This document shows positions 8,426 through 16,665 of a stretch of DNA of 54,372 nt, piece by piece. The DNA is from Actinomyces bowdenii (lineage in GTDB: Bacteria > Actinomycetota > Actinomycetes > Actinomycetales > Actinomycetaceae): positions 1 through 54,372 of the forward strand of contig NZ_JAGFOU010000023.1 of NCBI RefSeq assembly GCF_017592395.1, given 5' to 3'. The position numbers were made by a program, and so were the translations under genes. A model generated the notes under the pieces. That model did no database searches. It had not been told where the DNA came from and worked only from the letters and a program-made list of their open reading frames with translations. Positions within the stretch are counted from its first letter, which is position 1; each line of letters begins with the position of its first letter.

Positions 8426-9511
8426 ATGCCGAGTCCCACCAGCCCCACCGACTCACCCTCACCGCCCCCGACGCCGGGCACCGGCCCGGCGGGTCCCCGA
8501 GCGGGTGCCCCGGGGGCCCCGGACACCCCCGGTGCCCCGGGCGCCCCGGACGCCGCGCATCCCCAGCGCAGCCGACCCGCGCCCCCCGGGCCGCGGGTGC
8601 CCTTCGGCAGCCCCGGGCACCGGCCCGCCCCCATCACCCACGGGCCCCGCGACGTCGCCCTGATCTTCGAGGGCGGGGGCATGCGCGGGGCCTACACCGC
8701 CGCACTGGTGCGGGTGATGCTGGAGGCGGGGCTGTCCTTCCCCTGGGTGGGCGGCATCTCCGCGGGCTGCACGCACACCTGCAACTTCGTCTCGCGCGAC
8801 ACCTGGCGCACCCGGGAGGCCTTCGTGTCCCTGGCCGCCGACCCACGGATCGGGGGGTGGGGGAGCTTCCTGCGGGGCCGGGGCTACTTCAACTCCGAGT
8901 ACATCTACGAGCACACCTCGGAGCCCCAGGAGTCCCTGCCCTTCGACTGGCCCACCTTTAGCGCCTCGGCCTCCACCGTGCGCATCGGCGCCCTGCGCTG
9001 CGACACCGGGCGCAGCGTCTACTGGGGGCTGGAGGACATGCCCACCATGGCGCACCTGCTGCCGCGGGCCCGGGCCTCCTCCTCCATGCCGGTGCTCATG
9101 CCGATGGTGCGCATCGACGGCGTGCCCTACATGGACGGCGCCCTGGGGCCCACCGGGGGCTTCGCCCTGGACGCCGCCCGGGCCGATGGCTACGAGCGCT
9201 TCCTGGTGGTGATGACCCGCCCGCGCGGCTACGTCAAGCCCCCGGTGGGCCGGCCCGGCGCCTACCGCGGGCTCTTCGCGCGCTACCCGGCCCTGGCCCG
9301 GGGCATCATCGAGCGCCCCGCGAACTACAACCGGACCGTGGCCGAGCTCGAGGAGCTGGAGCGTGAGGGCCGGGCCTACCTCTTCCGCCCCGAGCGCATG
9401 CCCGTGGCCAACGGCGAGCTGCGCTACGACCGCATCGTCTCGGCCTTCGAGGCGGGGCTGGCCCAGGCCCGCGGCGAGCTGCCCGCCATCGAGGCCTTCC
9501 TGGCGGGCTGA
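8426..9511 (+). CDS. Patatin-like phospholipase family protein (YjjU/RssA-like)
   Basis: This 361-residue protein is a predicted serine lipid acyl hydrolase with a Ser-Asp dyad. The oxyanion-hole motif is EGGGMRGAY (residues 82-90), the nucleophile is Ser 112 in GGISAGC, and the catalytic Asp is 237 in PYMDGALG. The C-terminal part resembles the extension of bacterial YjjU-type patatins. The first 65 or so residues are Pro/Ala/Gly-rich and probably disordered. No signal peptide is seen, so it is likely cytoplasmic. It faces the Old Yellow Enzyme gene across a short shared promoter region. Confidence 0.9.
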   Translation: MPSPTSPTDSPSPPPTPGTGPAGPRAGAPGAPDTPGAPGAPDAAHPQRSRPAPPGPRVPFGSPGHRPAPITHGPRDVALIFEGGGMRGAYTAALVRVMLEAGLSFPWVGGISAGCTHTCNFVSRDTWRTREAFVSLAADPRIGGWGSFLRGRGYFNSEYIYEHTSEPQESLPFDWPTFSASASTVRIGALRCDTGRSVYWGLEDMPTMAHLLPRARASSSMPVLMPMVRIDGVPYMDGALGPTGGFALDAARADGYERFLVVMTRPRGYVKPPVGRPGAYRGLFARYPALARGIIERPANYNRTVAELEELEREGRAYLFRPERMPVANGELRYDRIVSAFEAGLAQARGELPAIEAFLAG

Positions 9512-9611
9512 GGCCCGGGGCAACCGCCCGCTGCCGCGCTGGGATGTGAGGAGCCCGACGGAATTCCTGCGTCAGCAGATTGTTGATGAGTCAATATCCG
9601 AAGGAGTCCTC

Positions 9612-10664
9612 ATGCCGTCACCATCCGATCCACCATCCGATCCACCATCCGATCCACCATCCGATCCACCATCCGATCCACCATCCGATCCGCCGTCCGA
9701 TCCAGCAATGGCCCCGCCCCCGCCCGGCCCCGCCCCCGTCAGCCGGGACGGCCGCCTGGCGGACGCCACCTCGATGGGCGCCGTCGAGCTCCTGGTCCAG
9801 GATCGGCGCACCATGGAGGACTTCTACGTGCGCGGCGTGGGCCTCTCGCCACTGGCCGCCGAGCCGGGCCGGACCGTCCTGGGGCTGGGGCGGCGCCCCG
9901 TCGTCGTGCTCGTGGACGCCCCGGGGCTCGCCCCCGCGCCCCGCGGCGCCGCGGGTCTGTTCCACACCGCCGTCCTGTTCGACACCCCCGCCGAGCTGGC
10001 CGCCTCGCTGGTGCGCATGTGGGTGCGCCACCCCGCCCATTTCGAGGGCCCCGGCGATCACCTGGTCTCCCAGGCCTTCTACTTCCACGACCCCGAGGGC
10101 AACGGCCTGGAGCTGTACTGGGACCGCCCCCGCGAGACCTGGGAGTGGGTCAACGGGCGTGTGCGCATGGACACCCTGGGGATCGACCCCAACGCCTTCC
10201 TGGCCCAGCACCTCGGTGCCGCCGCCATCGGCCGGGCCATCGAGCAGGCGCGGGCGCTGCCGACGCCGTCGGCCTCCGGGGAGATCGACGCCGAGGACGG
10301 CCTGGGCGTGGGTGGCCGGGTGGGGCATGTCCACCTCCAGGTGGGGGATGTGGGCACCGCGCGCCGCTTCTACGTCGACGCCCTGGGCTTCGACATCACC
10401 TCCCAGATGGGCAGCAGTGCGCTGTTCGTCTCGGCCGGGGGCTACCACCACCACATGGCGATGAACGTGTGGAACTCGCGGGGCGCCGGCCGGCGCGGCC
10501 CCGGCCTGGGGCTGGGGAGGGTGGACATCCTCGTGCCCGACGCCCGGGAGTTGTCGAGCGTGCGCGAGCGCCTGGTCTCCCACGGGGCGCGGGTGGCTGA
10601 CGACGGCGCCGCGATCCTGACCGAGGACCCCTGGGGCAACCGCCTGCACCTGGCCGTGGCCTGA
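9612..10664 (+). CDS. Two-domain VOC family protein (CatE-like ring-cleavage dioxygenase or glyoxalase)
   Basis: This protein has 350 residues and two vicinal-oxygen-chelate domains (about 55-190 and 230-350). The first contains HTAVLFDT and the metal-ligand strand DPEGNGLELYWDRP. The second contains GHVHLQVGDV, GYHHHMAMNVW and the closing ILTEDPWGNRLHLAV. The layout resembles CatE (YfiE-like) catechol-2,3-dioxygenases, which bind one metal, but the substrate is not predictable. AAGGAG just upstream fixes the ATG. Residues 4-31 are a repeat of Ser-Asp-Pro-Pro encoded by seven 12-bp units, a feature unrelated to catalysis. Confidence 0.87.
   Translation: MPSPSDPPSDPPSDPPSDPPSDPPSDPPSDPAMAPPPPGPAPVSRDGRLADATSMGAVELLVQDRRTMEDFYVRGVGLSPLAAEPGRTVLGLGRRPVVVLVDAPGLAPAPRGAAGLFHTAVLFDTPAELAASLVRMWVRHPAHFEGPGDHLVSQAFYFHDPEGNGLELYWDRPRETWEWVNGRVRMDTLGIDPNAFLAQHLGAAAIGRAIEQARALPTPSASGEIDAEDGLGVGGRVGHVHLQVGDVGTARRFYVDALGFDITSQMGSSALFVSAGGYHHHMAMNVWNSRGAGRRGPGLGLGRVDILVPDARELSSVRERLVSHGARVADDGAAILTEDPWGNRLHLAVA
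9621..9704. repeat. 12-bp tandem repeat (seven units) inside the VOC gene
   Basis: Seven 12-bp units of CCATCCGATCCA start at 9621. The sixth and seventh carry one substitution each. Each unit encodes Pro-Ser-Asp-Pro. Gain or loss of units keeps the frame, so copy number could vary between strains without inactivating the enzyme. Confidence 0.95.
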
Positions 10665-10670
10665 GCCGGA

Positions 10671-10701
10671 CGCCCCCGCCCGGGCCGCGCAGGCGGGGGC
10701 G
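10671..10701. terminator. Bidirectional GC hairpin between VOC and Nudix genes
   Basis: A perfect 10-bp stem (10671-10680 with 10692-10701) with an 11-base loop lies between two convergent genes. There is no clear U tract on either strand, as is common in high-GC actinobacteria. Confidence 0.6.
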
Positions 10702-10721
10702 CAAGGGCCCGATGGGGTCCC

Positions 10722-11261
10722 TCAGGGGGTCAGGGGCCTGTCGTCGTGGTCGATGCGCTCGCCGGGCTCGAAGCCCATGGTCATCACCGCGGGCAGCGCT
10801 GCCCCGCCGCCCAGGTGGGCGGCCAGGAGGCCGAGCACTCGGCGCTCATGCGGGGGTGTGGGCTCGGGCAGGCGGTCGAGGGCGAACCACTGAAGGGCCG
10901 CGGTCTTGCCCGGCTCCTGGATGCGGGGCGCGCCCGACCAGGAGCGCAGGGTGAAGAAGAAGTCCACCCGCTGCTCCCGGGGCGCCCCGCCGGGATCGTT
11001 GCTGCGGTGCATGGCGGTCAGCGGCTCCAGGGCGGTGGGCTCGGCGCTGACCCCGAGCTCCTCGCCCAGCTCTCGCAGCGCGGTGGCCACGACGCTCTCC
11101 CCGTCCTCCACATGGCCGGCGGCCCCGCAGGCCCAGTACCCGTCCATGTACCCGGTGTGCTGCCGCAGCTGGAGGAGCACCTGGTCGGCCCCGCCCTCGG
11201 GGCAGGGGCGCAGGAGCAGGATGTAGGCGGCCGGGATGAGGGCGAAGGAATGAGCGGGCAC
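10722..11261 (-). CDS. Nudix hydrolase
   Basis: This 179-residue protein carries a canonical Nudix box, with Gly, the REL and the EELGV catalytic glutamates in place (GHVEDGESVVATALRELGEE). It cleaves nucleoside diphosphates linked to another group; the exact substrate cannot be inferred. The N-terminal strand (ALIPAAYILLLRP) and the GYMDGYWACGAAG segment are typical of MutT-like members. It converges with the VOC gene and is divergent from the P-loop protein gene, with a 259-bp spacer that contains an inverted repeat. Confidence 0.9.
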   Translation of the reverse strand: MPAHSFALIPAAYILLLRPCPEGGADQVLLQLRQHTGYMDGYWACGAAGHVEDGESVVATALRELGEELGVSAEPTALEPLTAMHRSNDPGGAPREQRVDFFFTLRSWSGAPRIQEPGKTAALQWFALDRLPEPTPPHERRVLGLLAAHLGGGAALPAVMTMGFEPGERIDHDDRPLTP

Positions 11262-11336
11262 GGGGCCACACTAGATGGTCGACGCCGGGGCCGTGCCTGG
11301 GTGGTCCTGCGGTCCCGTCATCCGCCCCTCGCCCAC

Positions 11337-11424
11337 GATCTCGTGACCCTCGCCCACTGTCTCGTACGTCAGCCCGCCGTCTCGTAGCCCTGACCGACGA
11401 GATCGAGCGCGAGGGTACGAGATC
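11337..11424. repeat. Inverted repeat with repeated CTCGT words in a divergent spacer
   Basis: GATCTCGTGACCCTCGC at 11337-11353 pairs with 11409-11424 (one bulged base). The word TCTCGT also occurs twice between the arms. The region separates the divergent Nudix and P-loop genes, so it is in promoter position, unlike most palindromes in this window. It may be an operator or a dispersed element. Confidence 0.6.
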
Positions 11425-11520
11425 GCGAACTCGGCCTGTGGCACGCCCCGCCCGGTGGCCGCCCGCCGACCCGGCCACGTAGCCTGGCCGCCCGTCTCGA
11501 ACCCGACCCCCAGGAGCCCC

Positions 11521-12105
11521 ATGCCCCGCGCGAGTATCGAGGAGGTCGGCCGCGCCAGGCGCATCCTCCTCCATGGAGTCACCGGCTCGGGCAAGTCCAC
11601 GGCGGCCGCCCGCCTCTCCCGCGCCCTGGGCCTGCCGCTGCACCTGGCCGATGAGGGGATCGGCTTCCTGCCGGCGCATGAGGGGGCGTGGGTCAAACGC
11701 CCGCAGGACCAGCAGCTGGCCCTGGTCCGCGCACTGGTGTCCCAGGATGAGTGGGTGCTCGACTCCGCCTACGGCCTCTGGCGGGACAGCGTCCTGGAAC
11801 GCGCCCAGGTGGTGGTCGCCCTGGACTACCCGCGAGTGGTCTCCCTGGGGCGGCTCGTGCGCCGCACCGCCCGTCGGGTCCGCGACCAGGAGCGGATCTG
11901 CAACGGCAACACCGAGTCCTGGGGAAGGGCGCTGGGGCCGGAGTCGATCCTGCTGTGGCACGCCCGGACCTTCTCGCGCAAGCGCCGATTCGTGCGCGAG
12001 CTGGAGGCCTGCGCCCAGGGGCCCGGTGTGCTGCGCCTGCGCCGCCCGGGCGAGCTCGACCGCCTCCTGGCCGGCCTGGGCCGGTGCCGGGGCGCTGACG
12101 GGTAG
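11521..12105 (+). CDS. P-loop ATPase, topology-modulation/adenylate-kinase-like
   Basis: This 194-residue protein has a Walker A motif near the N terminus (GVTGSGKST, residues about 20-28). Walker B-like VVVALDYPR falls near residue 105, and the Arg-rich RRTARRVRDQER segment resembles a kinase lid. It resembles the adenylate-kinase-like ATPases annotated as DNA topology modulation protein FlaR in actinobacteria. That name is historical and the true substrate is unknown. AGGAG precedes the ATG at 11521. The alpha/beta hydrolase gene follows after 20 bases. Confidence 0.8.
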   Translation: MPRASIEEVGRARRILLHGVTGSGKSTAAARLSRALGLPLHLADEGIGFLPAHEGAWVKRPQDQQLALVRALVSQDEWVLDSAYGLWRDSVLERAQVVVALDYPRVVSLGRLVRRTARRVRDQERICNGNTESWGRALGPESILLWHARTFSRKRRFVRELEACAQGPGVLRLRRPGELDRLLAGLGRCRGADG

Positions 12106-12125
12106 CCTCGGAGGCAGGAGGACCC

Positions 12126-13199
12126 ATGCACACCCAGATCACCCATATGACGGCGGTTGACGGCACGCGCCTGGCCATCCACTCCTGGCTGCCCGACGGC
12201 GTGGCGCCCCTGGAGGGGCTGGAGCGCCACGGTGCACCGGCGCCCGGGGCTGCCGGCGCCGCCGGGCCCGCGCAGGGCGCAGACGACGCCGACCCGGGGG
12301 ACGCCGTCCAGCAGGCGGGACCGCGGGCGGCCCGGCCGCAGGGCTCACCGGCCCCGCCCCGGGCCGTCATCCAGGTCGTCCACGGCATGGCCGAGCACGC
12401 CGCCCGCTACGGGCGCTTCGCCGCCGCGGCGGTGGAGGCGGGCTACGCCGTCCACGCCGACGACCACCGCGGCCATGGCCTCACGACTGCCGATCAGGCC
12501 CGGGGCCACCTGGCCGAGCGCGATGGCTGGGAGCTGGTGGTCGCCGACCTGTCCATGCTGCTGGATCGCATCCGGGCCACCTACCCCGGCGTGCCCGTCA
12601 TCCTCATGGGCCACTCCTGGGGCTCCTTCCTGGCGCGGGACCTGGCCGCGCGCCGCGGGCAGGAGCTCACCGGCCTCATCCTCCTGGGCGCCGGCTCGGG
12701 AGCGGGGACGCTGACCGCTCCGGGCATGGCCCTGGCCTCGGCCGAGTCGCGCATGCGGGGTGGCAGCAGGCCCAGCCGCCTCCTGCACGCCCTGGCCTTC
12801 GGCCCCTACCGCAGGCACTTCGCCCCCAACCGCACCGAGGTCGACTGGCTCAGCCGCGACCCGGCGGAGGTCGACCGCTACGTGGCCGACCCCCTGTGCG
12901 GCTTCGTGACCACCTCCGGCTTCTTCCTCGACCTCCTGGCTGGGATGGCCGCCATCAGCACTCGCGAGCATGCGCGCTCCATGCCGCCGGGCCTGCCGAT
13001 GCTCCTGGCCTCGGGCGACCGCGACCCGGTGGGCGCCATGGGCGCCGGGGTGCGCCGCGTGGCCACGATGTACCGCCATGCCGGCGTGCGCGAGGTGGCC
13101 CTCACCCTCTACCCGGGCGCGCGCCACGAGCTGCTCAATGAGACCAACCGCGGCCAGGTCACCGCCGACCTCCTGGCCTGGATCGCCGCCCGCCTCTGA
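12126..13199 (+). CDS. Alpha/beta hydrolase, monoacylglycerol lipase-like
   Basis: This 357-residue protein is a serine hydrolase of the Hydrolase_4 (lysophospholipase/monoacylglycerol lipase) type. Motifs are HGMAEHAARY, the DDHRGHG strand-turn, and nucleophile Ser 164 in GHSWGS. The late Asp is in ASGDRDPVG and the catalytic His in GARHELLNE. The family has about 300 residues; the excess is a low-complexity Ala/Gly/Pro insert at residues about 32-78, between the first two strands. A strong ribosome binding site (GGAGG then AGGAGG) precedes the ATG. No signal peptide. It probably acts on lipid esters in the cytoplasm. Confidence 0.9.
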   Translation: MHTQITHMTAVDGTRLAIHSWLPDGVAPLEGLERHGAPAPGAAGAAGPAQGADDADPGDAVQQAGPRAARPQGSPAPPRAVIQVVHGMAEHAARYGRFAAAAVEAGYAVHADDHRGHGLTTADQARGHLAERDGWELVVADLSMLLDRIRATYPGVPVILMGHSWGSFLARDLAARRGQELTGLILLGAGSGAGTLTAPGMALASAESRMRGGSRPSRLLHALAFGPYRRHFAPNRTEVDWLSRDPAEVDRYVADPLCGFVTTSGFFLDLLAGMAAISTREHARSMPPGLPMLLASGDRDPVGAMGAGVRRVATMYRHAGVREVALTLYPGARHELLNETNRGQVTADLLAWIAARL

Positions 13200-13245
13200 C
13201 GCAGCGCTCTTCTGACGCAGCGCTCGCCGGGGCGGCAGCGCCTCA

Positions 13246-13274
13246 CCGCTTTTGTGGGCCTCCTACAAGAGCGG
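13246..13274. promoter_or_regulatory. Inverted repeat upstream of bioY
   Basis: CCGCTTTTGT at 13246-13255 pairs with ACAAGAGCGG at 13265-13274 (9 of 10 positions), 61 bases before the bioY start. It is AT-richer than its surroundings. It could be a biotin-responsive operator or a terminator for the hydrolase. A direct repeat (TCTGACGCAGCGCTC) lies just upstream. Confidence 0.4.
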
Positions 13275-13335
13275 CTGGTGCTTCTCGGAGCAATATGGCC
13301 AAGCGCTGGGCGCCACCTGCCCTTAGGGTTGTGGC

Positions 13336-13944
13336 ATGACGACGAAGAACGCCTCATCCGCCGCCGGCGGGCTCGCCGCGCACGCCGGAGCCCGTCCTTT
13401 GAGCCCGCTGCGCGTCATCGCGCGCGAGGCCTGCCTCATCCTGGCCGGCACCGCCGCCATCGCGCTCATCGGCCAGTTCGCCATCCCGCTGCCCTTCACC
13501 CCCGTCCCGATCACCCTGGGCACCTTCGCGGCCCTGGCGGTGGGTGTGATCCTGGGCTCGCGCCGCGGCGTGGCCGCCTCCCTGCTCCTGGCCTCCCTGG
13601 CCGCCGCGGGCGCCCCGGTGCTGGCCGGGTGGACCTCGGGGGTCGGAGCGACCTTCGGCTACGTTCTGGGCTACGCCCTCGTCGCCGATCTCGCCGGCCG
13701 GGCGGCGCGCCTGTGGGCCCGCAGCGCCGAGGCCTCACCGCTGCACCGCACCCTGGTGGCCTTCGCGGTCATGCTCGTGGCCTCCTCCATCGTCTACATC
13801 CCCGGTGTCATCTGGCTCAAGGCCGCCACCGGCATGGGCTGGGGCGCCGCCCTGGGCCTGGGCCTGGTGCCCTTCCTCGTGGGCGACGTCATCAAGGCGA
13901 TGGCGGCCACCAGCCTGCTGCCCTTCCGCGGCCGGCTCCACTGA
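13336..13944 (+). CDS. bioY: Biotin transporter BioY (ECF substrate-binding component)
   Basis: This 202-residue membrane protein has about six hydrophobic helices. The BioY hallmarks are the N-terminal IALIGQFAIPLPFTPVPITLGTFAALAVG segment (residues about 43-70) and LAGWTSGVGATFGYVLGY. These proteins bind biotin and either work alone or with an energising ECF module (EcfT plus ATPases such as BioM/BioN). Neither is encoded next to it, so it must share a module encoded elsewhere or work alone. It has its own promoter region with an inverted repeat. Confidence 0.93.
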   Translation: MTTKNASSAAGGLAAHAGARPLSPLRVIAREACLILAGTAAIALIGQFAIPLPFTPVPITLGTFAALAVGVILGSRRGVAASLLLASLAAAGAPVLAGWTSGVGATFGYVLGYALVADLAGRAARLWARSAEASPLHRTLVAFAVMLVASSIVYIPGVIWLKAATGMGWGAALGLGLVPFLVGDVIKAMAATSLLPFRGRLH

Positions 13945-14079
13945 CCCCCGGCTCCTGGTCCCCCCGCACCCCGCACCCCGCGCCCCCCGGCTCCCGGCTC
14001 CCGCTGGGCGGTGGACGACGCCGGCCCGGCCCGGCGGTCCCGCCCGGCCGGTGGGCGACGGCGGGGTTAGAGTGCCGTC

Positions 14080-15315
14080 ATGAGTCAGTCCCACAGGAGC
14101 GGCGGCCCCGTCCTGTCCGTTCTGGACATGGTGCCGGTCAGCGCCGGCAGGACCCGCCGCGACGCCCTGGAGGAGATGGTCGACCTGGCGCGCTGCGCGG
14201 AGGCGGCCGGCTACCGGCGCTACTGGCTCGCCGAGCACCACGGATCGACCACCTACCTCTCCTCGGCCACGACGGTCCTCATGGGCCAGGTCCTGGCCGC
14301 CACGGAGCGCATCGGGGTGTGCTCGGGCGGGATCATGCTGCCCAACCACGCCCCGCTGGTCATCGCCGAGCAGATCGGCACCCTGGCCACCCTCCACCCC
14401 TCCCGTGTGGGCCTGGGCCTGGGGCGCGCGCCCGGAACGGACCGCCTCACCGCGGCGGCCCTGCGACGGCGCAACGCCTCCCCCCGCCACTTCGTCGAGG
14501 AGATCCTGGAGATCCTCACCTACCTGGGGGCGGTGCCGCAGGAGGGCGACGGCGCCGTGCCGGGCTCCCTGCTGCTGGGCGCAGAGGCCGCGGCGCCCTC
14601 GGCGTCCGCGACATCCCCCACATCCCCGGCGGCCGCTCCCGGCGGGCAGCGCTCCTGCGCCATCCAGCCCGGCGCGGCAGGTGCCGGCACCCCGACGGCG
14701 GGGGCACCGGAGGGCACCGCACCGGAAGGCCCCCTGCGCGCCGCGCCCGCGCGCGTGCGGGCCATCCCGGGTGAGGGGACCGCGCCGGCCGTGTGGATCC
14801 TGGGCTCCTCGGTCAACGGCGCCCGGGTCGCCGGCAGCCTGGGCCTGCCCTTCGCGGTGGCCTCCCACTTCGCCCCCTCCCAGGCGGGAGCCGCGATCAC
14901 CAGCTACCGCTCGGTCTTCGACGCCCAGGCCCCCACCAGCCAGGGCTGCCCGCGGATCGCGGCGGCGGTCAACGCCGTCGTCGCCCCCACCGCCCAGGAG
15001 GCGGACCTGCTGTTCTCCACGGCGATGGCGGCAGCGGCCCGGATCATCGGCGCCCGGCCCGGCCCGCTGGACCCGCCCGACCCGGCCCCCGGGGCCTGGC
15101 GCGCCCTGGCGCCGGGACGGGAGGCGATGGTGGAGGGCGCCATGGCCCTGTCCTACGTCGGCGCTCCCGACGACGTCGCCGCCGGCCTGCGGGACCTGGC
15201 CGCCCGCTGGGACCTCGACGAGATCCTCGTGGTCTGCCACGTCCACGACGCCGCGGCGCGGCGCCGCTCCTACGAGCTGCTCGCCCAGGCCATGGCCCGG
15301 CCGGCCGCCGGCTGA
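14080..15315 (+). CDS. LLM-class flavin-dependent oxidoreductase (MsnO8-like)
   Basis: This 411-residue protein belongs to the luciferase-like monooxygenases, TIM-barrel enzymes that use reduced flavin. Visible signatures are [12 protein letters not shown] at the N terminus, [41 protein letters not shown] and the late WILGSS segment. The family usually has about 340 residues. The extra length is an Ala/Pro/Gly-rich insert at about residues 168-225, where homologous proteins have a short loop. The substrate is unknown. Confidence 0.87.
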   Translation: MSQSHRSGGPVLSVLDMVPVSAGRTRRDALEEMVDLARCAEAAGYRRYWLAEHHGSTTYLSSATTVLMGQVLAATERIGVCSGGIMLPNHAPLVIAEQIGTLATLHPSRVGLGLGRAPGTDRLTAAALRRRNASPRHFVEEILEILTYLGAVPQEGDGAVPGSLLLGAEAAAPSASATSPTSPAAAPGGQRSCAIQPGAAGAGTPTAGAPEGTAPEGPLRAAPARVRAIPGEGTAPAVWILGSSVNGARVAGSLGLPFAVASHFAPSQAGAAITSYRSVFDAQAPTSQGCPRIAAAVNAVVAPTAQEADLLFSTAMAAAARIIGARPGPLDPPDPAPGAWRALAPGREAMVEGAMALSYVGAPDDVAAGLRDLAARWDLDEILVVCHVHDAAARRRSYELLAQAMARPAAG

Positions 15316-15703
15316 GCCCGCGGCTGTCCGGGCTGCCCGCGGTGGTCCGCGGTGGTCCGCGGTGGTCCTGGTGGTCCGTGGTGGTCTTGGTCGCACCTGC
15401 GGGGGCGGGGAGGCGCCCGCTGCTGATCCCCGCGAGCGGCCCCGGGCAGCGCCTCGCGCCCTCGTGGCGCCAGTGGTGGGGCGGGCGCGGGGCGGAGACG
15501 GAGTGTTCCAGCGCGATAACTTCTGTCACCCGCAGCACACCCCAGGTGTACGGCAGGTTTCACTCTGAGGGTATGGTTCTCCAATCCATCCGGACGCGGT
15601 GTCGCGAAGGTGTGCACCGGGTCCGGTGGTGATGTCCGCACACCCCTGGGCCTGCCCGTCTGCTATGCGGGGAGCCCGGGGGTATCCCGGAAGAGAAGAC
15701 CAT
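15316..15703. other. Intergenic region before the oligopeptide transporter
   Basis: This 388-bp spacer starts with a short G/T-rich repeat (GCGGTGGTCC three times, then looser copies, about 15340-15390). After 15500 it becomes AT-richer, which is where the opp promoter probably lies. I see no convincing gene. An in-frame upstream extension of oppB to 15599 is possible but not needed by homology. Confidence 0.5.
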
Positions 15704-16663
15704 ATGCTCCCCTATCTAGCGCGGCGGATCGCGAACTACGCGCTCCTGCTGTTCATAGCGACCTCCCTGGCCTATCTCATGGCCTCGGTCTCCCTCGATC
15801 CCACAGCGCTGTGGAACCGGGAGGACCCCAAGCTCAACTGGGATGCCATCAACTCCTCCCTCATGGCATACAACATCCACCCGGATATGCCCGTGTGGGA
15901 GCGCTACACCACCTGGCTCCAGCAGGTCCTGCTGCACTGGGACTGGGGTAAGACCCCCAAGGGCGAGGATGTCAACGCCCTCATCGGCATCAAGGTCGGG
16001 GTCTCCCTGCGCCTGGTGATCATCGGCGCCCTGCTGGGCATGGTCGGCGGCGTGGCCCTGGGCGCCTGGACGGCCACGCGCCAGTACTCCCTGGCCGACC
16101 GCGCCTTCTCCCTGGCCTCCATGATCGTCATCTCCATGCCCGCCATGGTCATCGCGATCCTCCTGCAGGTCATCGCCGTGCGGATCAACGCCGCCACCGG
16201 CTACCAGATCTTCGAGTTCGTCGGTGAGGGCAGCGGCTTCGCCGACAGGGCGCAGCACCTCCTCCTGCCCACCCTGTCCATGTCCCTGGGGGCGGTCGCC
16301 TCCTACTCCCGATTCCAGCGCAACCTCATGCTCGACACCCTGGGCGCCGACTACGTGCGCACCGCCCGGGCCAAGGGCCTGGTCAAGCGCGCGGCCGTCA
16401 CCCGCCACGCCCTGCGCACCGCGCTCATCCCGATGGCCACCTACTTCGCCTTCGCCCTGGCCACCCTCTTCACCGGCGCCGCCATCACCGAGCGCGTCTA
16501 CGGCTGGCACGGCATGGGCGAGTACTCCATCAACGCCATCTCCCAGATGGACATCAACGGCACCGTGGCGGTCGTGGCCTTCACCGGCACCTGCACCCTG
16601 GCGGGCGCGCTGCTGTCCGACATCTTCGTGGCCATCGTGGACCCGCGAGTGAGAGTGAGCTGA
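15704..16663 (+). CDS. oppB: Oligopeptide/dipeptide ABC transporter permease (OppB/DppB-like)
   Basis: This 319-residue membrane subunit of a peptide importer starts with the family's N-terminal helix (YLARRIANYALLLFIATSLAYL). A periplasm-facing loop of about 90 residues follows, then five helices. The EAA-like cytoplasmic loop reads YVRTARAKGLVKRAAVTRHALR. The ATG at 15704 matches where homologues start. The next gene begins 2 bases after its stop, so oppB, oppC and oppDF form one tight operon. The importer probably takes up peptides as a nutrient source; the specificity lies with the binding protein downstream. Confidence 0.93.
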   Translation: MLPYLARRIANYALLLFIATSLAYLMASVSLDPTALWNREDPKLNWDAINSSLMAYNIHPDMPVWERYTTWLQQVLLHWDWGKTPKGEDVNALIGIKVGVSLRLVIIGALLGMVGGVALGAWTATRQYSLADRAFSLASMIVISMPAMVIAILLQVIAVRINAATGYQIFEFVGEGSGFADRAQHLLLPTLSMSLGAVASYSRFQRNLMLDTLGADYVRTARAKGLVKRAAVTRHALRTALIPMATYFAFALATLFTGAAITERVYGWHGMGEYSINAISQMDINGTVAVVAFTGTCTLAGALLSDIFVAIVDPRVRVS

Positions 16664-16665
16664 TC

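Noticed and set aside
9621-9704. Regular repeat that might be a CRISPR array
   Set aside because: Units are 12 bp without spacers and lie in frame inside a coding region. No other array or cas gene is present in the window.
15330-15400. GGTGGTCC repeats before oppB as a CRISPR or operator array
   Set aside because: Short, degenerate, no spacers and no dyad symmetry; looks like simple slippage sequence.
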